The notes beneath the pieces were generated by a model. That model was given only the letters and a program-made list of their open reading frames with translations. It was not told the origin of the DNA and did not search any database. This document shows positions 49,673-59,723 of a stretch of DNA of 64,000 nucleotides, piece after piece. A program made the position numbers and the translations under genes. Numbering within the stretch: the stretch's first letter is position 1; the number at the start of each line of letters is the position of its first letter. This DNA comes from Prostheceraeus crozeri (Eukaryota > Platyhelminthes > Polycladida > Euryleptidae): the NCBI GenBank assembly GCA_907163375.1, contig CAJQUW010006252.1, positions 62,001 to 126,000 on the forward strand, read 5' to 3'.

Positions 49673-51565
49673 TCATTTTCTATTGCACAAAAACATCAGT
49701 CATTCATCAGTTTTACCAGGATTTTATGAAAAAATTGGCATTGAAACCCGCTGTTTCTTATTCGGGTTAGACTATGATAATAACCATCTGAATCGGACTT
49801 AATTACGACATCTTAGGAGTATCGTAGTTGGAGCCCTCCTCAGATGGCTGTTATCCCTATGTTCAGGTGGTTGCTATCACTACTATAACCCGACTGCGAA
49901 TTCTATCGATGCTAATCCTATGAAAGCCTTCCGTGGACTTTGGTTTAGAGCCGCAAGTCTGTAGTGGAGAGAAGACACGAGAAAAATGAAGAAAGCCCGC
50001 AACTCCTTGAACAAACCACAAATGCATTGTGCCTTCGCTTTGAACTGTCTGCTCCTCAGCTACCATCCAGAACCTTTGCCCGAAGCATTCCAAAAATGAT
50101 TATTTCATTCGCTACACCGTCGCGGAATCATTGCTTCTCAGTATTTCAATGATCAAAAAGCAGAACAGAAGCAGAAGGTAAACACTCTTCATCCAACCAA
50201 AAAACACTATGCATTCGAATTTCGTACAGGTTTTTCATCTTTTACATAAAATCTATCTAATTACCAGTTCAAAATCACAGCTGCATCTTCGAGTTCGTTT
50301 CTCACATGGGTAAAACAATTAACAATCTCCCAAACAGGATACACGTAAACGTCTCAGTTGAGCCATTACTTTCCTAATCGAATTCTCCGCAGCTGGCAAC
50401 TGTTCAGTGAAAAATTTGATGAGATAGACACTAGGGACAATTTTGGGAAGAGATGGAAGAAAGTGAAGAACATGAAATAATGGATGACAACGCAGGGATA
50501 AATGAAGACAGATGTAAGAAGACTGTCCAGTGGGGAAATCAGTATTCATCTTACGCCGGCTCATGTGTCGATCTGTAACTAAGGGACAAACAACTTCTCG
50601 TTTAAGTATCTTTGATAACGAAGAAAGACTTCCGAATCTGAAGATATCAGTGAAGAATGATTGAGATGAATAAAGACAAAAAGTACTTAGTGAATCATGA
50701 AAGAGCTTCAATACACTTCTTTCTGAGTGACAGGATATGAACCCAGCTTTAACAAACACGTGGGATTTTAGAAGGAAATGTTATAGGTCATATCAATAAT
50801 GAAAACACAAAGGTCAAGAATCACGTGATCCATTCAAAACGCACATGGCTCCTTCAGGAGAGTGGTAGCGCGGAAAATAACGACAGCTTCAACCGTGGTG
50901 CCGACAAATTTATAATGCCATATTCTAAGTAAGCGGAATTTGACCGTGTTAGAAAGGGTTATTGAAGTGTGAGGATCTTCTTTTACCCGGGGATGGGATT
51001 GTCCTGGATGATCCCCTTCTTCTTTTTCATTATTGTTCTAAAACTATGTAAGCTACGACTGTAAGTTTTGCGACTTTTAGTTTTATACATTTCTGATGAG
51101 TTCTATCAAATTTGGTCAATGGAAACATCAAAAATTTGACCTTTGAAGAAGTAGTTTTGAAAATCAAGAATTTTTGACAATTTCTTAAGAAATGCAGAAT
51201 CTAGATCAATCCAAATTGCTTATAAAGCATTGACAAAAGCAAATATGGAGCCACAATTAAGACGTTCATCCATACAAAAAATGCATCTTCATGCAGGAAA
51301 TTATTACATGGGAATTAACAACACCCGTTACGCACTATTCAAAATAGCTTCATAATTTTACAGATGTAAATAATTGCGCGCGAAAATAACTGAATCTCTG
51401 GCATTTTAGGCCAACTCTCTACCGACTGAGCTATCGACGAGCGACAGTGTGACTCAAGTCCTTAATTGAAGAATCTGCGCAATCCAATCAGATGGCTTCA
51501 TTCCCTAAAGACAACATAGCATTAGCCGTTAAGTAAAACTACTAATACCAAGATATCAGCAGTTC
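49673..51565. other. No certain gene; tRNA-like head at 51390-51445
   Basis: A 146-codon frame at 50319-50759 (-) has no known motif and runs through low-complexity Ser/Leu-rich sequence. On the minus strand at about 51445-51400, GATAGCTCAGTCGGTAGAG is a good polymerase III A box followed by an anticodon-like stem, but no B box follows. It is probably a decayed tRNA or SINE head. Confidence 0.35.
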
Positions 51566-51573
51566 AAAACCAG

Positions 51574-53423
51574 CAGTGGCGGACCCAAGGGGGGGGATGC
51601 CGGGATACATCCCCCCACCAGCTCAAACTTGATTGTGGGTTGTAAATGTAAGCAATACATTTTGGCAATTAGTTCATTAAAAGTACAAGTAATGATCGTA
51701 GTCTGGAACATATTTGGCCCAGTTTCTCTTGTGATTATATAATAAACATTTGGATTTCTTATCAGCATGGAGACATGAATTAAGGAAAGGCGAGAACCTC
51801 TAACTAAGGAATGAAGAGGTCTCTGCAGAAGTTTGCTTACATTAAACTGTAGCATCTCTGACGCACAAGGCGCAGGTGACCTGTTTAATGCCGATTTTAG
51901 AAGTTCCACTTGAATTATGTAATTTGCAGATGTTATTCCTATCAACTCCGGCAAGATTTCGTTAAGGTTGAATAAGTGATTCTGGACCTGACGACCAACC
52001 GAATTACGCAAGCGGCGAGTGAGGAGTACGAGCTATCCACTTGTTCCTGAATTTCCAATGAGAGCGCATGATTTGCACATTCTCGCATTATTCATTCTTG
52101 ATAGCTTTATAAACGATGTCAACTGAGAGGAGAGCCAAGTTGAATTACTGCTGCTACTTTTCGTGCAAACTTTCATCCCTATCTGTCCTTCATCATTGGT
52201 TATTTTGATTTAAAGAAGTAAGCATTCAAATTTTGAAGATGAAAATGATGAAATGATGCATTCACATTCAATGTCGGTGGTACAATACAGTATGGGGTAA
52301 CCCCTTCAGCGGCACCAGAAGCCCTGTCGCTGCGTTGTTTCTGACAGCAGATTCGACTAACTCCAGCGTGAGGGACCTCGGCCCCGGGTAACTGCTTGGA
52401 TGTTCCTCTTTGGTGGCAAAGCGGAAGAGCTCCGCTATCGAAGCTTCGCCGGAGGAAGAATAACTCAAGGGTTTAGTGTACCACCGACTTGGCCATGAGA
52501 AGTAGGATGACCCCAGTGACGGCTGGCCACCACTTACTGTATGTTTTAATAGCAAGTTTAGAACTCCTCCCCTACTTCGTCCGGATGACCTGTCTGGGTG
52601 TAGTGTCGAGAGCAACAACTTTGACAGTCTGAGAAGCTAGCAGGTACCCTGATCGGATGCCATCTGAGAAAGACCGACCTGAGAGTGGAGACGGAAGTTT
52701 AAAGTTGCGATCGATTCGCCAGCAGCTCCGGTCATGAGCCAGTAGCGCGTCTCATCTCGGAAGTAGTTAAGTTAGGGGGAAAATTTGAACTAGTTTTTCC
52801 AGTTACTTTTGAGAAGTCGCTGAGGTTACACGTACAGCAGCAAGTCTCACAGCCAATTTTTTCAACTATTTTGTTCAGCGTTGATTTTCCGCAAGAATAC
52901 ACAAAAAATGACGAGTAATTTGCTCTTCACATCAGATTTATAAAATTCCTAAGAAAAATCAGTAAAAATTAAATTACATAGTATGTATATACATGTAAGC
53001 TATAGCTGCTTCAATAAGCCACAAGTAATCATCATTTGAAAACATTATTGCGTTATCACTAACTTATATTGCATTTTAAAGGAATGGATTTATAAAGACC
53101 ACACAATTACAAATTTAGCCTTAGGCCCCATGAATATTACAGTCAAATTTCTTGCCTTAATGAGATTTCTCAATGATTCTAGGAAAATAGGCTGAAATCA
53201 TTGCTGATAACAAAAGACTATCAATGCTATAACAAATTGTTGTCAACTTATTAGCTTATTTGAAAAGAAGATGTAACTTATGACTGTTGAATTGTAAAAC
53301 ATAATGCCGTGCCTGAATTTGAATCTACGGATTTATTCAACTAGAGCACTGAGGCACCTGTTTGACTGCTTGAGTACAACACCAATCATCCCCCCCTACC
53401 AGAAATTTCTGCGTCCGCCACTG
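51574..53423. mobile_element. hAT element with perfect 8-bp target duplication
   Basis: The termini are CAGTGGCGGACCCA at 51574 and the inverse of CAGTGGCGGACGCA ending at 53423, followed inward on both sides by G-rich runs. The exact word AAAACCAG flanks both ends (51566-51573 and 53424-53431), a textbook hAT duplication. A minus-strand frame at 51556-52011 contains LHSLVRGSRLSLIHVSMLI, which may be a remnant of the hAT C-terminal block. The rest of the transposase is absent, so this is a 1.85-kb non-autonomous derivative. The middle (52268-52760) is strikingly GC-rich. Confidence 0.85.
52268..52760. other. GC-rich core of the hAT element
   Basis: This block is far richer in G and C than the surrounding DNA and gives an open frame of 116 codons on the minus strand (52268-52618) without a recognisable domain. 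Its edges are sharp. It could be captured host sequence, the body of an unknown SINE or LINE, or a structured RNA gene. Nothing in it lets me choose. Confidence 0.4.
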
Positions 53424-53431
53424 AAAACCAG

Positions 53432-54980
53432 CATTATAATTTGCTGCAATGCAAGTAGTGCAAGTAATGCTGTTAGTTTTAAAGTGCAAATAGCGGATCC
53501 CAAGTGACAAAATGGAGAGATCAGCATGCCTCACAGCATGTTCGATTCAATCATTCATTTGAATGAACAGTTATTGCATTTGCTCTGTGCGTTTTGTAAA
53601 TAAGATACTGTCAGACAGTATGTAATAGATAGAGCCAGGAAAAATTATGTGTTTATAGCGATCGAAATATGTAACTTTAAATGTAAAATGTACTTTAAAA
53701 TGTCAAAAAATGTGCTAAAATATGTCATAAAAAACTTGAAGATACCGTGAAACTGACACTAACTGCTAGCTTTTATGATGGAGAGAGGTCAGTCAAATAA
53801 CTTAAAATCTCCTTGCAGTAAAACAGAAGCTTTTCAAGTTAGTTTTTAGTGAAACTTCGTCTTTTATCCGACAGGAAACCCTTGTTGATAAAAAAACTCG
53901 GCTGACTTTTTGGCAATTACCAATATTTGTCAAATCTAATAAACTCAAATTAACAATAGGCCTACGTCCAACTTGTAAATCCGAAAGAGTTTAACGACCA
54001 CGAATAGCAAACAAAGTGGTTTTGAGTTCCATACATCCAAAGATTTTGCTAAAAGCACTGTTGAATTTTCCTTCATCTATGAATGATTTGCGAATGATCG
54101 CTCGATTTTTTCCATAATTTCAAGAGATTTGATATGTTTTAGTCTCCCCTCAAGCTATTGAATTGAATTATCACACAATAATTCATAATTCGACAGGCAT
54201 GCGTTATGCAAACTTTCGCAGTTCGCAGTCGAATGACTGTCGACTTTAAACTTTAACATGAACACATAACTTAGAGACTCATCGGACAGAATCAACCGTA
54301 CTCAATCATCTACAATGGAACTTTCTTCGTAGGTCCCAAGCAGGGTTGAATATGTGAATACACAAACACATATCTTTCCTAGCTCTACTAGTAGGAGTGT
54401 GCAGTCGTCGGAAATTATCCCTCAACACGACACAAAGTTTTTAGGCCGTATCACAAACACGATACAAAATACGACAGCATTGCCTTAACACGACACGACA
54501 CGAACACGAAATCCAAACCGCCTGCGAATAACACGAAATTTATCTTGCGAGCAATTTATTTGAAATAAATTTTTTCAATGCAAAACAACAGTTCACTTGA
54601 GGGGACTGCACCAGCAAAAAAGGAATTACAAAGCATTCTGAATTAGATTAAAAGTTTAGTGATCATTGTCAAGTGGCTGTAGACCAGTGGCCGATCTCAT
54701 AGTAATGCGAAGCCACTTACCAACTTTTTCTGGATTCAGAGTGCACCGTTCATTGCATATTACAAACCCGCTGTTGAAAAGGTACGTCACTTGTAGCGGA
54801 AATGACTGGGTTGGCAACAGTGGCGTGCACTGCTCTGCTCAAATTTGGGCAGTGAGCAGCGCGTTCGACCCACCACTAAACTGGAGGTCCGCACAGAAGT
54901 CGTTTGATTCACGTGGTTCGGTCATGTACTTGTCACTTGTATAATACAATTACATATCATGCTAGCTTTCGACGGGAGGC
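53432..54980. other. No certain gene; small repeat ends
   Basis: A CACGACACGACACGAACACG cluster at about 54490-54520 and a CAGTGGCGTGCACTGCTCTG end with a local palindrome at 54822-54870 look like pieces of DNA transposons without partners. No coding sequence is recognised. Confidence 0.35.
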
Positions 54981-55830
54981 ATTTCATTATGATTATAAAA
55001 ACAAGTTCTTCCGCTCCCTTGACTTTTACTACAGGGTGTGAAAATTAAAATAAAAACAAGTGACATAAAACCCCGACGTTTCGTCTGACAGAGACATACT
55101 CATGGGTAGCTGGTGAACTATCTAGCAATTAGGAAATAGTAATTAGCCGATAAAATCAGACAAACATTTCGTTAAAACACGCAGTACATTGGATCATTGG
55201 TTGACATCAGTTATATTTTACAGAATTCCAATGAGTCACTTGTCTTGAGGAAAGGTTCATCATTGAAACGCTTATATCCTTTGACTTCAGTAGAACAATT
55301 GCATATAACGATTTGTGCCAGTGATGTACATTGAAAATATCATCTCAACGGAAGCCCATCATGGGACATTCAAATGGGATTCTCTACAATCGAACAACTT
55401 CTCTTCCTGTCACAAAAAGTGCGGAAACTAATCACAGAAACGCTTCCAACAATAGCACGAGATTTTGAGAGACAGCAAATGAGAAGGTCGCGGCTGAATT
55501 TCCTTGACCACTGGGATCAGGAAATTATTCTTCTCCATCTCCTCTACATGAAGTGTTGCCACATGAGAGATTCGATAGAGGCCAAGAAATGAATCCTCCC
55601 GAGATTCAGACCGTGTGCAGAGTTCACAATTCACATCTATCAAATCTTGATAGGAATTCATATCAAGAATTCCAAAGACTTGCATGAAGTCGACAAGATA
55701 TGGAAGAGGTCATGATATTTTGAATTTCAATTATTTGCCATTCTAATAAAGCCGAGCTGATGGAGGGGTGTCATCAGCATGTTAAGGATGGTTTTGATAG
55801 ATAGAGGAAATAATTTTCTAGAGGGGGCCC
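54981..55830 (-). mobile_element. Penelope-like remnant with terminal-repeat motif
   Basis: Read on the minus strand, this begins with a segment (55830-55668) nearly identical to the coding part of the Penelope-like fragment at 59215-59045. It continues through decayed sequence with an 85-codon frame (55685-55428). It reaches a hammerhead-like motif at 55106-55071: ATGAG, a short GTCT/AGAC stem, then GAAACGTC and GGGG. Penelope terminal repeats are known to carry such motifs just downstream of the coding region, so the order fits. Reverse transcriptase blocks are not readable. Confidence 0.55.
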
Positions 55831-56346
55831 ACTATAGATGTTCGCATCAAATGATAAAACAAAACAACCACTTTTGATACTTAACTTATAATGACATTGT
55901 GCAATACCAAGGCCTTTGTGTAGGAACATCCTACCCCCATCAAGGAAATATGCTTGAAACTGAGAAATACATGCACATAAATTTCTACTTAAGACATTGA
56001 AAATTATATAAGGTGTTTCAAAAGTAGGCTAACAGTTGATTTTGCCCTAGGAAATCTATGTTGACCGTTCTATTGGCGATTTACACCTGAATCAGTCGAT
56101 GGATATCCATGATCAGTCCAACATGAGCCATAGACTTCGAAGTAATTGCTACTATCATTTAGAAGTCTATGCAGTAGCATTCCATTGGCAAAGGAATTTT
56201 GAAATCTATCATGGACAAGATATAGCACCAATCTGACATTACGTACATGGATATGTTCAATTAATTTGATTTGAATCAAACACTGTTAGTTTGACTTGAA
56301 GTGAATTAAACAAGCTTGAAGCTTTTTTGAATTTGCTGCTTCTGTC

Positions 56347-57411
56347 ATGTCAGGTCATCTAAAAGATGATCAGAGAAAATGGATTTTGAAATCCTTTTGG
56401 AAAAACAAGAATGCTGAAAAGGTGCGAATGGAATGGAGAGATGCCTTTCACAGCAATCCTCCATCAAGATTTGCTATTTATCGCATTCGAGATAAATTTG
56501 AAAAGACCGGTTCGGTAGAGAATGCACCGAAGTCAGGACACCCTCGATCAGTTTCAATAACATCAAACGAGGAGCTAGTGGCCCAAACATTTGTTCAAAG
56601 TCCGAAGAAGTCAACAAGAAGAGCCTCATTGGAGTTGGACATTTCTCTAAGCTCTACTTGGAGACTGATGAGGAAAGTTGAGTTGAAACCATACCGACCC
56701 AGACTGTTGCAGCACCTTCTACCGGATGATGCTGAACGACGCTTGCAGTTTGCTGTGCTCATGTTGTCGGAAATTCGGGAGAACCCAGATTTGCTTGACA
56801 AGATAGTTTGGTCTGACGAAGCCAGTTTCAAACTATCAGGTCACGTAAATAGACATAACTGTGTCTACTGGTTCCCTGAAAATCCGCACATGGTATCAAC
56901 AAATGAGCTGAACCAGCCTGGCTTAACCGTCTGGGCCGGTATGTCAAGCAACGGTGTGATTGGGCCAGTATTTTTTGAAAGAACTGTGACGGCTGAGGTG
57001 TACCTTCAAATGCTCCAATCCTTTGCGATTCCTGAGATGCAGTCATTGAACAACTTCAATGAGCTGTACTTTCAGCAGGATGGTGCACCAGCGCATTTTG
57101 CAGTGAGTGTCAGAAGCTATCTGAATGACACTTTTCCAGGAAAGTGGATCGGGAGATGTGGTAGCATCCTTTGGCCTCCTCGCTCTCCCGATCTAACTCC
57201 GATGGACTTTTTCTTTTGGGGCGTTGTAAAGGAGAAAGTGTACGGACGAAAACCTCACACACTTTCTCAACTCCGCTCCTACATCACAGATGCCTGTCAA
57301 GAGATCAGTGATGACAGGAACTTATGCAGAACTGTGTGCCACAGTGTGGCCGAAAGACTACAAGAATGTGCCGATGTCCATGGTGGACATTTTGAGCATT
57401 TGCGTTCGTGA
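56347..57411 (+). CDS. Tc1/mariner-type transposase (copy 2)
   Basis: A complete 354-residue transposase with the same domain order as copy 1: N-terminal helix-turn-helix, basic linker, then a DDD catalytic domain with D157, D245 and D282. It differs at three residues: I44, H65 (the linker reads GHPR, not GRPR) and A249 (FQQDGAPAHF, the usual family form). The change at residue 65 falls in the AT-hook-like linker and could weaken DNA binding, while residue 249 is close to the second catalytic Asp. The frame is fully open. With two nearly identical sources in 64 kb the family has moved recently. Confidence 0.95.
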   Translation: MSGHLKDDQRKWILKSFWKNKNAEKVRMEWRDAFHSNPPSRFAIYRIRDKFEKTGSVENAPKSGHPRSVSITSNEELVAQTFVQSPKKSTRRASLELDISLSSTWRLMRKVELKPYRPRLLQHLLPDDAERRLQFAVLMLSEIRENPDLLDKIVWSDEASFKLSGHVNRHNCVYWFPENPHMVSTNELNQPGLTVWAGMSSNGVIGPVFFERTVTAEVYLQMLQSFAIPEMQSLNNFNELYFQQDGAPAHFAVSVRSYLNDTFPGKWIGRCGSILWPPRSPDLTPMDFFFWGVVKEKVYGRKPHTLSQLRSYITDACQEISDDRNLCRTVCHSVAERLQECADVHGGHFEHLRS

Positions 57412-57487
57412 ATTTTTGCAACTTTAAGTTGATTAATTTTTTGATATATTGAATAGGCCTTGGTTATTCATTTGTTCATTTTTTTTG

Positions 57488-57786
57488 TTAGGAAACCAAG
57501 CAAACAAAATGGTAGTTGTTTTAATGTTAATACCTTTATTAATTTCAGCCTCCTCTAGGCCATCGTCAGAAGCTTCTGACGATGGTCTAAGAGGAGGCTG
57601 GAATTAACAAAGGTGAAGGACATTTGGATGTCAGCTGTTCTTCCTTCTTCGCCTCCCTGTCTTGTGTTGACGACAGCGTCTTCGTGCACCAGGCTGAGGG
57701 GCGCGGAGGACATTCAAATGTCAGCTGTTCTTCCTTCTCCGCAGTAACACTGAAACAACTACTATCTTGTTTACATGGTTTCCTAA
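57488..57786. repeat. 299-bp fold-back in copy 2
   Basis: Inverse counterpart of 23811-24109, same length, with outer TTAGGAAACC arms and the central AAGCTT palindrome (about 57539-57607). Its presence at the same place in both copies shows that it entered the element before the last round of transposition. Confidence 0.85.
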
Positions 57787-58339
57787 TAATTTTTTTTTGA
57801 TAGATGTTGGATAGTTATTCGACTTCTCATGATCGGTATAGATTCAAATTGGGTTGTAGTGAAATATGTAGGCATGAAAACACTGGAGATCATGAGATAT
57901 TTTAATATGATTTACGCGATGTCAAAGAGTATTGAATTCTTGCCCCTTACGAATACAAGGCATATTAGCTATCTGTGGCATCGTGAAAAAGATTATTATG
58001 ACATAGCTTATTAATCTATAGCATTAAGACATAGCTTTTCAAGGCCAATTTCTACTGTTAGCCTACTTTTGAAACACCTTGTATAACTATTCTGCGGAAA
58101 TCTAAATCTATGACAAGCAGAAACTATGATAATAGCTCAAAACACATTGATATACATGTTATTACATGTGAAGGTAAAAAAAAGAGGAATTAGAAAACAC
58201 AGAAAAAATGAGGAGTCCCGCAGGGAAAGTTGCTTATTCAAAATTGGAGACCTCTTCTTGATGAAGAGGGCCTCCACAATACACACAAAATGAGTCCTAT
58301 AAAGCCACCGGTGTCCTGTGTGACTGCAAGATCAATGAC

Positions 58340-58748
58340 CATCCGAAGTCCAAGATTTACAGGACAGTCGTGCGACCTGTTGCCATCTACAGCCCATAAC
58401 GAAAGAATCGGAGCAGAAATTGGCCGTCAAGGAGACAAAGATACTGCACAGAATTGTCGGTGACACACAGCACGACAACATCCGTAACAAAGATATACGG
58501 AAACGTTACGGCGTAGCGCGGATAACTGAGAAAAAGCAGGAATGCCAACTAAGATGGTACGGCCATCTCACACGTGTCAGCGAAGAAGACCAAGAGGCTG
58601 GCCTAAGCAGAGATGGATCGACGTCATTCACCAAGACCTGATAGAGACAGGTCTTCATTCGGACCAACACTACAACCGACGGAAGTGGAGACAGCGGAAC
58701 AGGAGAGCGGACCCCGCAGCAACACGGGACTGACGCCGAAGAAGAAGT
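58340..58748 (+). pseudogene. RTE-type LINE, C-terminal fragment
   Basis: Forward frames give KSKIYRTVVRPVAIY (the end of the reverse transcriptase), VKETKILHRIVGDTQ, IRKRYGVARI, QLRWYGHLTRV, then GWPKQRWIDVIHQDL and RRKWRQRNRRADPAATRD. This RWYGH...GRPKxRW...W+ series is the C-terminus of RTE/BovB-like non-LTR retrotransposons. Frames switch near 58400 and again near 58600. A short GAA-rich tail (GCCGAAGAAGAAG) follows the last codon, as at RTE 3' ends. The element is 5'-truncated and dead. Confidence 0.7.
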
Positions 58749-58789
58749 CCTATAAAGGATAGTGACATGGTTCATGATGCTCCGTCTGC

Positions 58790-59215
58790 TGCAGGCATTG
58801 CATTCAAGTGGTCAAAAATGGAACCAGGTCTTGATACATGCTCTTGAAATCTCCTACCCAGACGCCGTGTTGTCTCACCGATGAACGTGGTCACCAGTAC
58901 ACTTAAATTCATAAATCACCGAGGAGACGAGGGATTTCGATCTAGGAGACTTCATAGGAAAAATTCTCTTTTTGTTGTACTGCGAAAGGCAAAGACACAA
59001 TAGGATCTTATTGACTGATATCCGTGAAAATAAAGTGTTTTTTACCTTCCAAAGACTTGCATGAAGTCGACAAGACATGGAAGAGGTCATGATATTTTGA
59101 ATTTCAAATATTTGCCATTCTAATAAAGCTGAGCTAATCAATTTGGATAGAGGAGTGTCATCATCATGTTGAGGTTGGCTTAGACAGATAAAGGAAATAA
59201 TTCACAAGATAATAA
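58790..59215 (-). pseudogene. Penelope-like element, GIY-YIG fragment
   Basis: On the minus strand, a frame of 88 residues (59141-58875) ends with SLVSSVIYEFKCTGD. A neighbouring frame continues TTFIGETTRRLGRRFQEHV and SIFDHL. Together these carry the Cys-containing lead and the Y/FIGETxRxLxxRxxEH motif of the GIY-YIG endonuclease at the C-terminus of Penelope-like retroelements. One frameshift near 58885 separates them. The upstream 170 bp recurs at 55668-55830. It is truncated and inactive. Confidence 0.7.
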
Positions 59216-59604
59216 AACTAATTCCAAACATATGTTTCTACACTGCATGTTCCTTCTCAAGAGCGACTTCATGCGACATTTCGTTTTCAATGACAAACTT
59301 GATTAATTTAGAGATGGCAACCAAAATGACTACATGAGTCATTCTTGTGGCCCTCCAAGTGCCTGTCGAGATGCTTTTGAGCATCACTCGCAGGTCGCTG
59401 TTAATGACCAGCTGGCTGCAGTTTGAATTCTTGATTTCATCAGCGACTTTGAATTTAAAGAAGAACATGACTATCTAATTCTCAATCGTGCATATTTCAA
59501 AATGAAATGTAGTCTCCTTAGGAAAGAACACATTCACCTGACGTGAGGCATGTTGCGTTATCAGAATACATTTGACCTTGTCTACGTGTACATTTAAGAT
59601 TCAA

Positions 59605-59723
59605 TTTGCGACCGAGAGAAGGCGCTGGACACCGAAGGACCTCTCAAAACTTACGGTTTCTTTGGCCAATAAATATTTATCGATAGAATTCATAATTTTT
59701 CTGTTTTCGGACAAATTTGAAGA
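59605..59723. repeat. Single arm of the 35722-35964 MITE family
   Basis: GACCGAGAGAAGGCGCTGGA, CACCGAAGGACC, TTTCTTTGGCCAATAAATAT and TTCGGACAAATTTGAAG match, in order, the inverse of the left arm of the fold-back at 35722. A small internal deletion is present. The partner arm is missing. Confidence 0.75.

Larger units (their letters stand above)
56009..58081 (+). mobile_element. Tc1/mariner-type element, copy 2, intact
   Basis: The element is 2073 bp with 28-bp inverted repeats at 56009-56036 and 58054-58081, and TA at 56007-56008 and 58082-58083. The first base of the left repeat is T instead of C. It is otherwise the same sequence as copy 1 in the opposite orientation, including the 299-bp fold-back (57488-57786) and both small conserved frames. 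It lies between Penelope-like and RTE-like remnants. Confidence 0.95.

Noticed and set aside
49863-50152. Upstream Vangl exon in the long intron
   Set aside because: None of the frames here or elsewhere up to 64000 matches the membrane or coiled-coil part of Vangl.
50319-50759. 146-codon minus-strand gene
   Set aside because: No recognisable domain, Ser/Leu-rich low-complexity content and no splice or promoter support. It lies in probable intron.
51400-51445. tRNA gene on the minus strand
   Set aside because: The D-arm and an anticodon-like stem are present, but there is no T-arm or B box.
52268-52618. 116-codon minus-strand protein gene in the GC-rich core
   Set aside because: High GC lowers stop frequency and can create long frames by chance. 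No domain is visible.
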